From Argopecten irradians (taxonomy: Eukaryota; Mollusca; Bivalvia; Pectinida; Pectinidae): a stretch of DNA of 64,000 nucleotides. Position numbers and translations under genes: made by a program. Below the pieces are notes generated by a model, which did no database searches, was not told the DNA's origin, and was given only the letters and a program-made list of their open reading frames with translations. Position 1 is the first letter of the stretch. Each line of letters opens with the position of its first letter. Shown in pieces: positions 37,754 to 56,544 of this stretch. Where the stretch lies: the NCBI RefSeq assembly GCF_041381155.1, contig NC_091134.1, positions 31,377,540-31,441,539 on the forward strand, written 5' to 3'.

Positions 37754-39043
37754 AATGGAAAGTAACAATGACTTAATCTTGATGCTTTGTTCATATTAGA
37801 TATAGCAGGAGAATGCTAACTTTGACTTGGATGCTAGTGCAAGATGTAAGGATGGACTGAAAAACATCAACACTAAACATCGCCATATTAAGATGGATAT
37901 ATATAAGACTGTTATCGCTATACCAGTAATACATTTGTAGTTTTCTGCTAATATTGGATGTTTGAAATGAAGAGGGGATAGCAGAGAAAAACTGAAGAAA
38001 TATTTGTACATGTATTTTATCCGTCTTATGAAATAGAAAATATATGGTTAATGTCTTGAGATATCATCCTTGATATTCCAGGGGTTACTATCACTGTTGT
38101 TATAACCACCACTGAAATACATGTATGTCGTAGTAAAACTGAAGGCTCTGTGTGTGACAACAGATGAGCTGGCAGTTTGGTGCTTTGATGTGTACATTAA
38201 AAGTATTGAATAATGGTTTACAGTAGTTGACTGTGTGACTTTGAAGTTGAGCGTCGCTGTGACATGTTCCAATGGTGGATATTACGACGGTGACAGTAAC
38301 CCCTATAGTATTGAGGATGTAAATATAGCCTGTAGTAAGAGCTTCAACTGATGTTTTAAGAGACCATGGTCGTGTATACTTGTTATCCTGTAACAAAGCA
38401 GTCAAAAGGACTGATTGAAGTTAAAAGAAGCCAAGAATGGTGTATATGTATATGTTCATCTTTCAAACAATATTTCGGCATGGTAAGGTTGGCACGTGCT
38501 GAAATTCAATACAGCTGTTTTAGGTTAAATATGCTATTGGTTAGTATATTACGACAATTTCAATGTTTGGCACATGATAAAAATCGTTCATTAGTATATC
38601 TTGCATTTTTAAAAGCCCACCTTTTCGAAACAAAAAATAAAGTTTCTTAAAAACATCAATACAACAGAGGGAAATATATATTGATGGCCTAAGATGAGGT
38701 TACAACACCAAATAATTGCAAGCTTCTATCCAAAATCTATGTTAACAATGAAGATTAATTTTGTTGTTTTGCCGCCGTCTCGGCTGGCGTAGTGATCGTC
38801 AACCAACGCGGTAATTAGGACGACGGCAGGAAATATAAATTAACATTTAATTTATTTTAATGAAATTGTTCATAAGGCGAAGATCAGACAAGTATAGTAT
38901 TAACGGTAAGCTAATCGCTTTTGCGACTCTACAAAATTATCAATCTCGTTTTACATTTCCATTGTAAAAATTAAAAGACGTTTCAGAAAGGTAGCGGGCC
39001 TTCATTTGGTCACAGGCGTCTGCTTCTGGTTTTGGAAAAAAAC
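37754..39043. other. intergenic with one MITE
   Basis: Apart from the TIR element at 38080-38304 I see no gene or RNA here. A GC-richer segment at about 38770-38835 ('gccgccgtctcggctggcgt') may be the promoter of the possible exon at 39044. Confidence 0.35.
38080..38304. mobile_element. 225-bp MITE with AGGGGTTAC inverted termini
   Basis: The left arm is AGGGGTTACTATCACTGTTG and continues to ...CCACCA. The right arm is its inverted copy, ending GACGGTGACAGTAACCCCT. The arms are about 32 bp and roughly 80 percent identical. It is the best preserved of three copies here (others at 6514-6795 and 57654-57864) and is non-coding. Confidence 0.75.
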
Positions 39044-39094
39044 ATGGAAGGAGATCAGGAGGATTCACCTGATGACGGGACAATGATATATCAG
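39044..39094 (+). CDS. possible orphan first coding exon
   Basis: ATG followed by 16 sense codons (MEGDQEDSPDDGTMIYQ) ends at a good donor, CAG|GTATGT. A CpG-richer stretch lies 200-270 bp upstream. No exon that could follow is recognised before the next gene at 45092, and the 5.2 kb inverted-repeat structure starts about 100 bp downstream. It could be the start of a gene with a distant second exon, the remnant of a broken gene, or chance. I do not recognise the peptide. Confidence 0.25.
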
Positions 39095-39200
39095 GTATGT
39101 ATGTATATGTAGGTAATTAAAGAAGGTGAATTACCTTTTCGGAAGAAATTGAGCTACTGCCTATATTGGCTGTGCTAATCTGTCTAATATAGATAATATC

Positions 39201-39595
39201 ACAGGGATCTGAGAATTAGATACAGATAATATAATCATGGACCCACCAGAGTGCCCTAAGGCCATTTTTAGAGGTCTAGATGAAAAAAAAACGTAAAACG
39301 AGAAGGGTGGGAAGCTCCCAGACTCGAAATTTCAAACCCGCATAGCTTTAGCGGCTATAAAAACACATTTCTAGCACATCTTCATAAAAACGGTTACTCT
39401 CATTGGAAAGAGCGATGATTTTCCTTTCAAACTCATCCTACACATCTATACAAAGTGCCGGCACTAAGAATTACCAGCCCCATTTGCACAAACATTACTC
39501 TTCACGGTTGTCTAATTAAAATCCATGGTGTCTTTTCCCGATATAATATGCATGAGCGAGGCCTCCGCTGCAATCTCTCTTCTCGGGCTCGCAAG
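39201..39595 (+). repeat. left arm of a 5.2 kb inverted repeat
   Basis: From ACAGGGATCTGAGAATTAGA through 'ggacccaccagagtgccc', 'tttagcggctataaa' and 'gcatgagcgaggcctccgct', this arm matches the reverse complement of 43883-44412 with moderate divergence and several length differences. No target duplication flanks the pair. It lacks the 104-bp palindrome present in the right arm. Confidence 0.75.
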
Positions 39596-39599
39596 TACT

Positions 39600-39935
39600 A
39601 TCTTGTACGTACAGCATATATATATATAGTATCTTGTACATATGAACAACTTAGTGTATAAACTTGTACGTACAAGATACTACGTTGTGCGTGCAAATGT
39701 ACTATATCATAATTTGTACGTACAAGATACTGTAATAATTTGTAAGATATGAAGTTGTACGTACAAGATAATAATTTGTAGGTACAAGATACTAGGTTGT
39801 ACGTACATGATACAACGATGTACGTTTAGACGTACAAGATAAGTGTTTGTGCATACGTACGTACAAATGTACACGATACTGTAACAATAGATACTAAAAA
39901 GATACTAAGTTAAACGTACAAGATAATAATCTGTA
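39600..39935. repeat. degenerate 'TTGTACGTACAAGATA' repeat
   Basis: At least eight scattered copies of the short palindromic phrase TTGTACGTACAAGATA and variants, irregularly spaced, immediately before the 21-bp minisatellite. Confidence 0.6.
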
Positions 39936-39949
39936 TGGACATGATAATA

Positions 39950-40475
39950 TTTCAATAATATTTCAATAATATTTCGTTCGAACGCAATAGTATTTCGTTC
40001 CCACGCAATAATATTTCGTTCGAGCGCAATAATATTTCGTTCGCACGCAATAGTATTTCGTTCCCACGCAATAATATTTCGTTCGAGCGCAATAATATTT
40101 CGTTCGCACGCAATAGTATTTCGTTCCCACGCAATAATATTTCGTTCCCACGCAATAATATTTCGTTCCCACGCAATAGTATTTCGTTCCCACGCAATAA
40201 TATTTCGTTCGAACGCAATAGTATTTCGTTCCCACGCAACAATATTTCCTTCCCACGCAATAATATTTCGTTTGAACGCAATAATATTTCGCTTGAACGC
40301 AATAGTATTTCGTTCCCACACAATAATATTTCGTTCGAACGCAATAATATTTCGTTCGAACGCAATAGTTTTTCGTTCCCATGCAATAGTATTTCGTTCC
40401 CACGCAATAATATTTCGTTCGAACGTAATAGTATTTCGTTCCCACGCAATAATATTTCGTTCGAACGCAATAATT
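39950..40475. repeat. 21-bp minisatellite (about 25 copies)
   Basis: The unit is 'aataatatttcgttcgaacg' plus c, alternating irregularly with a 'ttcccacgc' variant. The core CGTTCGAACG is palindromic. Because 21 is a multiple of three and the unit holds no stop on the minus strand, three overlapping minus-strand frames of 160-199 codons are open throughout, and one shorter plus frame. These are a consequence of periodicity, not evidence of a protein. Confidence 0.9.
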
Positions 40476-40654
40476 TTATTTATTTCATGTCCGCTCCCAG
40501 CCACCGTACTTCGTACTGCTCATCGCTAGTTATTCGATACATATGATATGACGGACAATGACATATATCTCTAATCGTTACCATATAATTTCTACAGTTG
40601 CATATGTTTGAAAAGTAACGGCAAAATCTATATATAGATATACAAATTCCCCCT

Positions 40655-42720
40655 TTTAGGTCATCTGACCCGAAGGGCCAGGATCATGCAGCACCGTATG
40701 TCGTCGTGCGCCGTTTGCCGTGCGCCATGCGACGTGCGTAAACTTTTCATTTAAACGACTTCTTATCAATAACCAAAATGTCGAGGGTACTGATATTTTG
40801 CTTGGAGCATGCTGGGATAAAGGGCTATCAAGTTTGTTCAAATGAATAACATTAATAATAATAATAATAAAATCTTTTATTTAACCAGGGTTACATATTT
40901 AGACAAGTCTAATTTAAAATATGGCCCTGCATCAATTTATACAGTTATCACAGACAACAGTTTAATACAGACAATACCTTAATTAAAAAGGCATATACAT
41001 TCATATCAACATGTAAATATGGTTGCTTTCTAAAATATTGGTAGAAAGTATAACACTAAAATTGTGAAAATACATCCTTTAAATATTTTTGTTTAAAAAC
41101 AGCAACACTGGGAGCATTTCTAATATCATTGTTCAATCCATTTAGTACATTGGAACAAGTGTAAACAAATGAACGCTTAAAATAACTTGTTCTAGCATTA
41201 GGAATATAAAACTTATTTGAAATTGAAGATCTTGTATTTCTCATACTAACATCCTTAATATAGGTAAACATGTTACTGAAGACACTAGGAGTATCCCCAT
41301 GTAAAATTTTGTAAGCAAGAACAGCTTTCCTAAAAATAAAATAGTTTTCTATAGGCAGCCACTTCAACTGAGTAAAAAGTACTTTGGATGGTGTTAAAAT
41401 ATCTCTAACATTTAGTAAAACTCTTGCTGCTCTTTTTTGTAGCTTGCACAATTTATGAATATAATATTTGTTACTGGCCTCACTCCAAACAACAGAGCAA
41501 TATATAAATTGTGGAAAAACTATACTTTGGTAGACTTTTTTCAGAACATCATTTGACATAAATGGCCTTAGCCTTTTCAGAACACCAATCTTTTTTGAGA
41601 CTTTCTTTGATACATTAGTCAATATGGTCTTTCCATGAAAGACAACGGTCAACAAAAACTCCAAGGAGTTTTGCACAATATACAGATTCAATATGAAAAT
41701 CCTTTATATTTAAATTCAACTGTCGGCATTTGGATAACCTCTGTGCTGATCCAATCATCATGCACTGGGTTTTGTTCAAATTCCAGACTGAGTTTGTTTT
41801 CTCTCATCCACTTGATTGTACAATGTAAATCATCTTTCATTTGTGCCTCTAAAAGATCTACTGACTTATTTCTCACACTTTGTGAGGTATCATCGGCATA
41901 CATAATTACAGTAGAATGTTTAAGACATTTAGGATAATCATTTATATTCAAAATAAACAGCAGTGGCCCAAGTATTGAACCCTGTGGTACTCCAATATCT
42001 ATAGGTTTAAAATCAGACATGACATCCTTGTAGCTTACTGCTTGTGATCTGTTTGTCAGATAAGACTCAAAGAACCTTAATGAAAGAGGTGATACAGCAT
42101 ATGATTTAAGTTTATGTAAAAGAACAGCATGATTAACAGTATCAAAAGCTTTTCGAAGGTCGATAAATACAGCACCAGTTAGAAAACCTTCATCAATATT
42201 TTTAAGCCATTTATCTACAATATTAACTAAAGCTGTATCAGTAGAATGATTTGGACGAAATCCAAATTGACAATCACTTAAAAGTTTGTTCTTAGAAAGA
42301 AAATCATACAGAGTATTATGAACATGCTTCTCTAAAAATCTTACTAAGAACACATAATACAGAAACAGGTCTGTAGTTATTGACCAAGTTGGATTCACCA
42401 GCTTTAAAAATAGGAGTAACCTTGGCCTTCTTCCATTCAGAAGGAAAAGTTCCATTAGAAATGGACATGTTCAACAAAAAGGTCATTGACCTTCATTCAA
42501 TGTCACAGGGGTTAAAAAGGCTAAAATCTTCAAATGACTTCTTCTCAAACCCAAAGGCACAGGGTACTCTTATATTAGGCCTATGGCATGCTGGGATTAA
42601 GAGCTACTAAGTTTATTCAAATGAATGACCTTGAACTTCATTTAAGGCCACAGGGGTCAAAAAGGCTAAAATCCTTAAACGAGTTCTTGTGAACAACTAA
42701 GAGGAGGTAATATAAACAGT
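40655..42720 (-). mobile_element. family F repeat split by a LINE
   Basis: On the plus strand it opens with an A/D-type end hairpin (AGGTCATCTGACCC-gaa-GGGCCAGGATCA) and a CG-rich 'gtcgtcgtgcgccgtttgcc' tract. Units follow with 'catgctgggat', 'tcaaatgaatgacctt' and 'ggtcaaaaaggctaaaatcc'. A LINE lies at about 40850-42476, and family F sequence resumes after it up to about 42720. The CAAGAG terminus is not found, so the far end is undefined. Confidence 0.5.
40850..42476 (-). mobile_element. 5'-truncated non-LTR retrotransposon (LINE, CR1/Jockey-like)
   Basis: The minus strand encodes the C-terminal part of a reverse transcriptase. In order it shows a PSEWKKAKVTPIFKAG-type start, FGFRPNHSTDTAL, AVFIDLRKAFDTVNH (catalytic Asp), GVPQGSILGPLLFI, MYADDT (catalytic Asp pair) and a C-terminal region with LKRLRPFMSNDVLKKVYQSI and LCKLQKRAARVLL. 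The 3' end is an (ATT)n tail (about 40855-40870) after a 'ggttaaataaaagat' run, as in CR1-like elements. Frameshifts near 42355 and near 41690 split the frame, and the endonuclease and first ORF are missing. It is a dead, 5'-truncated copy inserted into a family F repeat. Confidence 0.88.
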
Positions 42721-42904
42721 TGTTTTCCATATAACACTGGATCCTTATAGACATATGTCTGTAGGATACGAATTACTTAAAGATACTAAATCATTAGATT
42801 TACATAGATTTCTTAGGGTTTTTGACTTCCTACAAACGTTCTTACACCTGAAATTAGAAAGTTTTCAAAATTACAACATTTTATTTGAATTATATTATTG
42901 GCAA

Positions 42905-43235
42905 TGCGAGAGAGATTTTGGTGTTTGGGGGGAGGGTCCGAGGGTCACCTACGACAAAAAAAATATTACGATTTAGAATGGCTGAGATGAGTTTTGGGAT
43001 GTTTTTCAAATGATGAATTTGCGAGCGCCGAAGACGCGAGAATTTTGTGTTTGAGGAGTGTTCGGGGTCTCCCCCGGGAAAAATATTACGATTTCAGAAT
43101 GGCGGAGCCTGAGTTTTACGATGCATTTTGATGAATGTGGGACCGCCCGAAGGCGCGAGATTTTGGTGTTTGAGGGGGTTCGAGGGTCTCCCCCAGGTAA
43201 AAATATTACGATTAAGAATGGCTGTGATGAGTTTT
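42905..43235. repeat. three tandem units of about 110-120 bp
   Basis: Each unit has 'gcgagattttggtgtttg', a G-rich 'gaggggtccgagggtc' type block and 'aaaatattacgattaagaat' followed by 'ggc...gatgagtttt'. The copies are clearly related but diverged. No coding role is seen. Confidence 0.65.
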
Positions 43236-43680
43236 ACCAGAAACATATATACATAGAGATTGGCAACTCCGCTATTTTTACGACCGGCAAATGTACCTCT
43301 GTATGTGCTGAGGTTTTTTGTAGATAACTCTTAAATAGCTAAATACAGTAGAATACCTTTGATATGTTATAAAAGTTCAGTAGTTTTCAGATGGTTTGAG
43401 TACAATTTTGGATAGAAAAAATAATATTTTAACTTATATATCAATGAAACAAAATGCACTTCCGGTTTTAAATGTCCGATTTTCCAAAAACCAGGTAAAA
43501 TTGCTGATTTTCATGCTTTCAAAAATCATATTAAAGATTTAAACTTTGTGTTGATGCAAAAATATCATGTTTAGGAGAATACACTTTAAAGTAGTTAGCC
43601 AAGGGAAAATGCCTATAAACCGGAGGTCCTAGCTGCGGCCTGTCAAAAAAATTATTTTCAAGCGTTCTTAACATGATACT
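43235..43680 (+). mobile_element. TIR element, 3'-truncated copy
   Basis: It starts CAGAAACATATATACATAGA and runs parallel to the complete element at 46143-46643 ('gttataaaagttcagtagtt', 'aaaatgcacttccggtttt', 'agccaagggaaaatgcctat'). It loses similarity after 'ggaggtcc', before the right inverted repeat. It lies inside the 5.2 kb inverted-repeat structure and is non-coding. Confidence 0.7.
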
Positions 43681-43882
43681 TTTTTAATTTGAAGTTGCCT
43701 GCATTTAGAATTGATATTTTGTGAATGTCGTTATTAGGAGATTTCAGATAAGATGGCGTGATGTCACAGAAAGTTTACATCCGGGTCCACTCCTCAAAGA
43801 TACAAACACAGTATGGCGACTAATAAAAACAATAACAGATACGTATACATCCCTGCTACCCACTCGATACTTTGACACTTTT

Positions 43883-44412
43883 GAGGCTTGCAAATGCGAT
43901 TGCAGCCGAAGCCTCGCTCATGCATATTATATCGACCACACCGTCAGGATGAATATTAATTAGCTGCTGTTCAAGGTGTTTGTCATAATGGGGCTTTACA
44001 TCGTCTTAATGCCGGCACTTTGTATATATTTGTAGGATGACTTTTGAAAGGAAAATTATCGCTCTTTCCAACGGTAGTAACCGTTTTTATGACGATGTAC
44101 TAGAAATGTGCTTTATAGCCGCTAAAGGTAGGCGGGTTAGAAATTTTGAGTCTCTGAGTTTCCACCCTTCTCTTATATAGTATCACAGGTTTACGACGCG
44201 CGCGCGCAAAAAAAAAAGAAAAAAATACTAAAATATTTTTAGTATTTTTTTTTTTTTTTTTGCGCGCGTCGTAAACCTGTGATAGTACCATGTAGAATAT
44301 GATTTTTTATCGGTTTTGATCTAGACCTCTAAAACGTCTAAAATGGTCTTCTAAAGGGCACTCTGGTGGGTCCATGATTATACAATCTGTAACTAATTCT
44401 CAGATCCCTGTG
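43883..44412 (-). repeat. right arm of a 5.2 kb inverted repeat
   Basis: The reverse complement of the arm at 39201-39595, ending 'gggcactctggtgggtccat' ... 'ctcagatccctgt'. It is longer than the left arm because it includes a 104-bp perfect-type palindrome (44181-44284) and a few short extra segments. Confidence 0.75.
44181..44284. repeat. 104-bp long palindrome
   Basis: TATCACAGGTTTACGACGCG...CGCGTCGTAAACCTGTGATA: arms of about 50 bp, including a CGCGCGC tract and an A-tract against a T-tract, around the AT-rich centre 'taaaatatttta'. It would form a very stable cruciform or hairpin. The homologous position in the left arm near 39290 lacks it, so it is either a palindromic insertion here or a deletion there. 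Confidence 0.85.
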
Positions 44413-44841
44413 GACGGCCATAGAAAATTATTAATAATTAATGAAGTATAAGTTATATATTTGCTTCGCAATCGGTGTAAATCAAATAAATTAGAGTCCG
44501 GATGTTCAAATCAGCTACATCGATCGTCTCACTTATAAATCCTTGGTCGCGATATCGATTTATGTCCATGTACAATGTATGCCACTTTTACAATGGACTC
44601 ATTTCCAAACTTGTCAACAATGTGTCAACTAACATTTTAGAAATCAGCGCCTTTCTAAAATTTGATTGTTATTGAAACAGATGACATGTGAACTGACAAT
44701 GGGTCAAATATACATGTATACATATTTATAACAACTACACAGAAATCTATATATATATATATATATCTAAATGTACGTGTATTTTTGAAAATAAATGAAA
44801 ACATCCAGTACACTGAACTGTTACGGTAAATTCTATCTAAA

Positions 44842-44872
44842 CAGAGACCTAGATATTATATCTAGGTCTCTG
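44842..44872. repeat. 31-bp perfect hairpin
   Basis: CAGAGACCTAGATA-tta-TATCTAGGTCTCTG, a 14-bp perfect stem with a 3-nt loop, 220 bp upstream of the SDR start codon. Function unknown. Confidence 0.7.
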
Positions 44873-45091
44873 ATCTTAAGTACTATATATATATATATAA
44901 CTAAATAGATCTCCCAAAATATAAAAAAATAATGAGGAATAAAAAATGAATGTCTGCTAAATTGTTTATCATTATTAAAAAATCATTTTGACCATATTTT
45001 AACAGCTCGATTACTTTGATTTTGACGTTTACGGATTTTAATATCGGTTGTCCTTTTTATTTTAGTTACTCCTATCACGCAGGGAAACAAA

Positions 45092-53303
<8,212 letters not shown>

Positions 53304-54170
53304 TGAGTGCTTGATGAGGAGCCACACGTGTTCACATGTTCATATAATTACAGGAATTCACACCAACAGTATGCTCATAAAATGGGACAAAAATATTGGA
53401 ATAATTCAAAATATACCTATACTGTCGAAAATAGAATCTACAAGATTCACAAGATACAATTTGTAAAGATTCAGTGTTTCACTAGTATTTTAAGGGCAAA
53501 ACTACATATAGAATCTACATATAGGTACATATAGTTGATATATATTGTTTGGAACAAATGACTAGCATGCATGCATTGGCATAGATGTAGCATGTATTCT
53601 ACTTATTGGGTATTACATGCAGGCTTTGTTGAACAAAACCTAGTGCTATCAAATCATTTACATGTATTTGTGAAGAAGTACAGTTTTCTATTCAAATACA
53701 TTGTATATATATACAAATATTAAAGAGTTCAAAGAAACCATTTTACCATATGATATTAAGCTAGATCTATTGCAGCTGAAGTTATCATTTGAACGAGTAC
53801 AATGTATAAATTTTATAATATTTAACAAAATCAGGAACAAAGTTGTCACGGTATTCTATATACACTGTGTGAAAACATTAGCGATTTTGAAGAAATCTTT
53901 TCACCATATGATATTTAAGCTCGATCTATTGCATATCATGTTATGATTAGAACGGTTACAATGAATACGTGAAAAGGTGATACCAATATTTTATAAAATC
54001 AAGAATAAAGCTATCATTGTCTTCGTGTTGCTTATTTAATGAATGGGATCAAACTTATACTGCCTTTCATATTTAAAAATTATATATGGGAAGTAAGTTT
54101 ATGAAAACGATTCTCGTCATCTAAAAATGATATAAATAAAACTATTTACAACAAATCTGGGTTTTTTTTT
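53304..54170. other. SDR 3'UTR and intergenic, nothing else recognised
   Basis: This starts as the SDR 3'UTR; the polyadenylation site is not certain. AT-rich, with a loosely duplicated phrase ('ttttaccatatgatattaag' at about 53742, 'tttcaccatatgatatttaa' at about 53900, about 160 bp apart). No gene is seen. Confidence 0.35.
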
Positions 54171-55357
54171 AGGTCATAATGACCTATAGTCGTCATGTTT
54201 CGTCCGTCGTCGTGCGCCGTCCGCCGTGCGTTAACTTTTCACATTTTGATCTTCTCAAGTTTTACCGGTGCGATTTGGCTGAAACTAACCTGAAATGATC
54301 CTGAGATGGTCCCGACAAAGTGTTGTTATTTTTCGGGTTGATCCAAAATCCAAGATGGCCGCCACAGTCGCCATCTTGAAAACACATTTTGAACTTCTTC
54401 TCAAGTTCTACCGGTGCGATTTGGCTGAAACTTGCATGAAATGATCCTGACATGGTCCAGACAAAGTGTTGTTATTTTTCGGGTCAATCCAAAATCCAAG
54501 ATGGCCACCACAGCCGCCATTTTGAAAACACATTTTGAACTTCTTCTCAAGTTCTACTGATGCGATTTGGCTGAAACTTGCATGAAATGATCCTGACATG
54601 GTCCGACATTTGAAACAGATGGCCGCTGAAACAACATTTGAAACATTTTGAAATGCGATTTGGCTGAAACTTGCATGAAATGATCCTGACATGGTCCCGA
54701 CAAAGTGTTGTTATTTTTCGGGTCAATCTGAAATCCAAGATGGCCGCCACAGCCGCCATCTTGAAAACACATTTTGAACTTCTTCTCAAGTTCTACCGGT
54801 GCGATTTGGCTGAAACTTGCATGAAATGATCCTGATATGGTCCCGACAAAGTGTTGTTATTTTTCGGGTCGATCCGAAATCAAAGATGGTCGCCACAGCC
54901 GCCATCTTGAAAACACATTTTGAACTTCTTCTCAAGTTCTACCAGTGTGATTTGGCTGAAACTTGCATGAAATGATCCTGACATGGTCCCGACAAAGTGT
55001 TGTTATTTTTCGGGTCGATCTGAAATCCAAGATGGCCGCCACAGCCGCCATCTTGAAAACACATTTTGAACTTCTTCTCAAGTTCTACCGGTGCGATTTG
55101 GCTGAAACTTGCATGAAATGATCCTGACATGGTCCCGACAAAGTATTGTTTCATCTCTGGTTGATCCCAAATCGAAGATGACTACCATGACACTATATCT
55201 AATTAATTTCCTATATGTTAAGGCCCTTGGGCCTCTTGTTTGAAATAAAACTTGTTGAAAGAAATTTTAAATGATCCTGACAAAGTGATACCATATATAA
55301 TTAATTTTACTATTGTCAAGGTAGTCAGATGACCGTTAAGGCCCTTTGGGCCTCTTG
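54171..55357 (-). mobile_element. family D repeat, complete (inverted)
   Basis: On the plus strand it opens with a shortened end hairpin, AGGTCATaATGACCT, then 'gtcgtcatgtttcgtccgtc'. About seven D units follow ('gtcccgacaaagtgttgtta', 'caagatggccgccacagccg', 'cttgcatgaaatgatcctga'), and it closes with 'aaggccctttgggcctcttg'. An internal second CTCTTG terminus lies at 55233-55238, in the same place as the internal terminus of the copy at 20045. Confidence 0.8.
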
Positions 55358-56544
55358 TTTAATTTAAACTCACATGGAGTAGCACTAGTCAAGTTTGATT
55401 TCCTGAGCCACATCATTCATAATTCCCGTCTGCCAATTGTTTAGGTATCACTGTGTCTTATAGTGCCTATTTTGTCGTTAAACTAATGCATTTATGTACC
55501 TGGTGAATACAAGCCAGCTGCAATCCAGAAATAGTCCACCAAATACAAATTCTTCATACTTTGCTGTTCACAAAATACATTTATTTCAATAATACATTGA
55601 ATACAAAACAGTCAATGAGTAAATACATTTGACAGGGATAATCTCAAAACGAGTGACGATTGCAATCAGTTCATTAATGATACAGCTTCGTGTTGTAAGT
55701 ATATTTTACATCAACATATATTTCCATTTTGTCTTCAATATATTTTTTAATTAAGTACAGTATATGAATGAGCGAAGAGTAGGCATAACATGAAAGTTCA
55801 ATTCCAATTTTGTATTTTTAATCTCCTTAATTGATATGAGATTGTACATAGCATTCTTACATACATTCAGCAATATTAACAACGCAATACATTTCAGCTT
55901 CTTGATTATATAATATGTCATTCACATCTTTGCATTTTGTCTTTATGAAAATCAATAGCCGTGTGCCTATTACGATGTCCAAGAGCAAGGAATTGTCCCC
56001 GACGTCTATGTCTATCTTTTGACCCACTGTTTGCTGGTTGGTAAAGTCCATACGTCTGAATTTGGATTCTAGCACCATTGGCTGGGATGATAAGACACTT
56101 TACTATGAATATGAAGATTGAGTTGTGCGCCCGTGGGTCTCGGCTTACATAATTATATTTCAATCGTTATGATTTTGAGATACAAGCCAACATCCTGCCT
56201 TCATAAACAATGATACATTGTGCGCTTACAGAAAAATTTTATGAAAATATTTACGTAATCGTATTATATATGTAAATATACATATTAATTCGTCTCGTCG
56301 ACACGTTATTTTTTGTCTAAATAAATATCTACAATATGGTCTCATCTCATTGTATACCGGTACAACTCTTACAGATCCTGCTTCATTTGTCGAGTATTTA
56401 TATCCTTTATAACACTATTCGTTGTTGATAACATGTCCTCTCACTCTGGTATTTTAGTCTTCTATAGTCATGTTTTACGAGTTTTGAATGTTTTGGCAAT
56501 TGGATATGTCACTCCTCTTCAGCTACGGGCTGATTTGGTACTTT
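55358..56544. other. intergenic or SLC23-like 3'UTR
   Basis: Downstream of the SLC23-like stop codon in its own orientation. Overlapping minus-strand frames at 55857-56163 do not resemble any protein I know. No repeat end or RNA gene is seen. Confidence 0.3.

Noticed and set aside
39905-40504. Open frames of 160-199 codons on the minus strand
   Set aside because: All three frames are open because the 21-bp unit has no stop; the sequence is a minisatellite with low-complexity peptides and no start context or splice support.
41056-42455. LTR retrotransposon origin for the reverse transcriptase
   Set aside because: The motif set (FGFRPNHST, GVPQGSILGPLLF, MYADDT), the 3' (ATT)n tail and the absence of LTRs or integrase fit a non-LTR LINE. 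No LTR pair was seen anywhere in the window.
39201-44412. Long-TIR autonomous transposon or virus-like element
   Set aside because: The only enzyme between the arms is a LINE reverse transcriptase in its own nested context. There is no integrase, polymerase, capsid or transposase frame and no target duplication.
55857-56163. Two overlapping minus-strand frames downstream of the SLC23-like stop
   Set aside because: No recognisable domain, no splice support, and they lie where a 3'UTR is expected.
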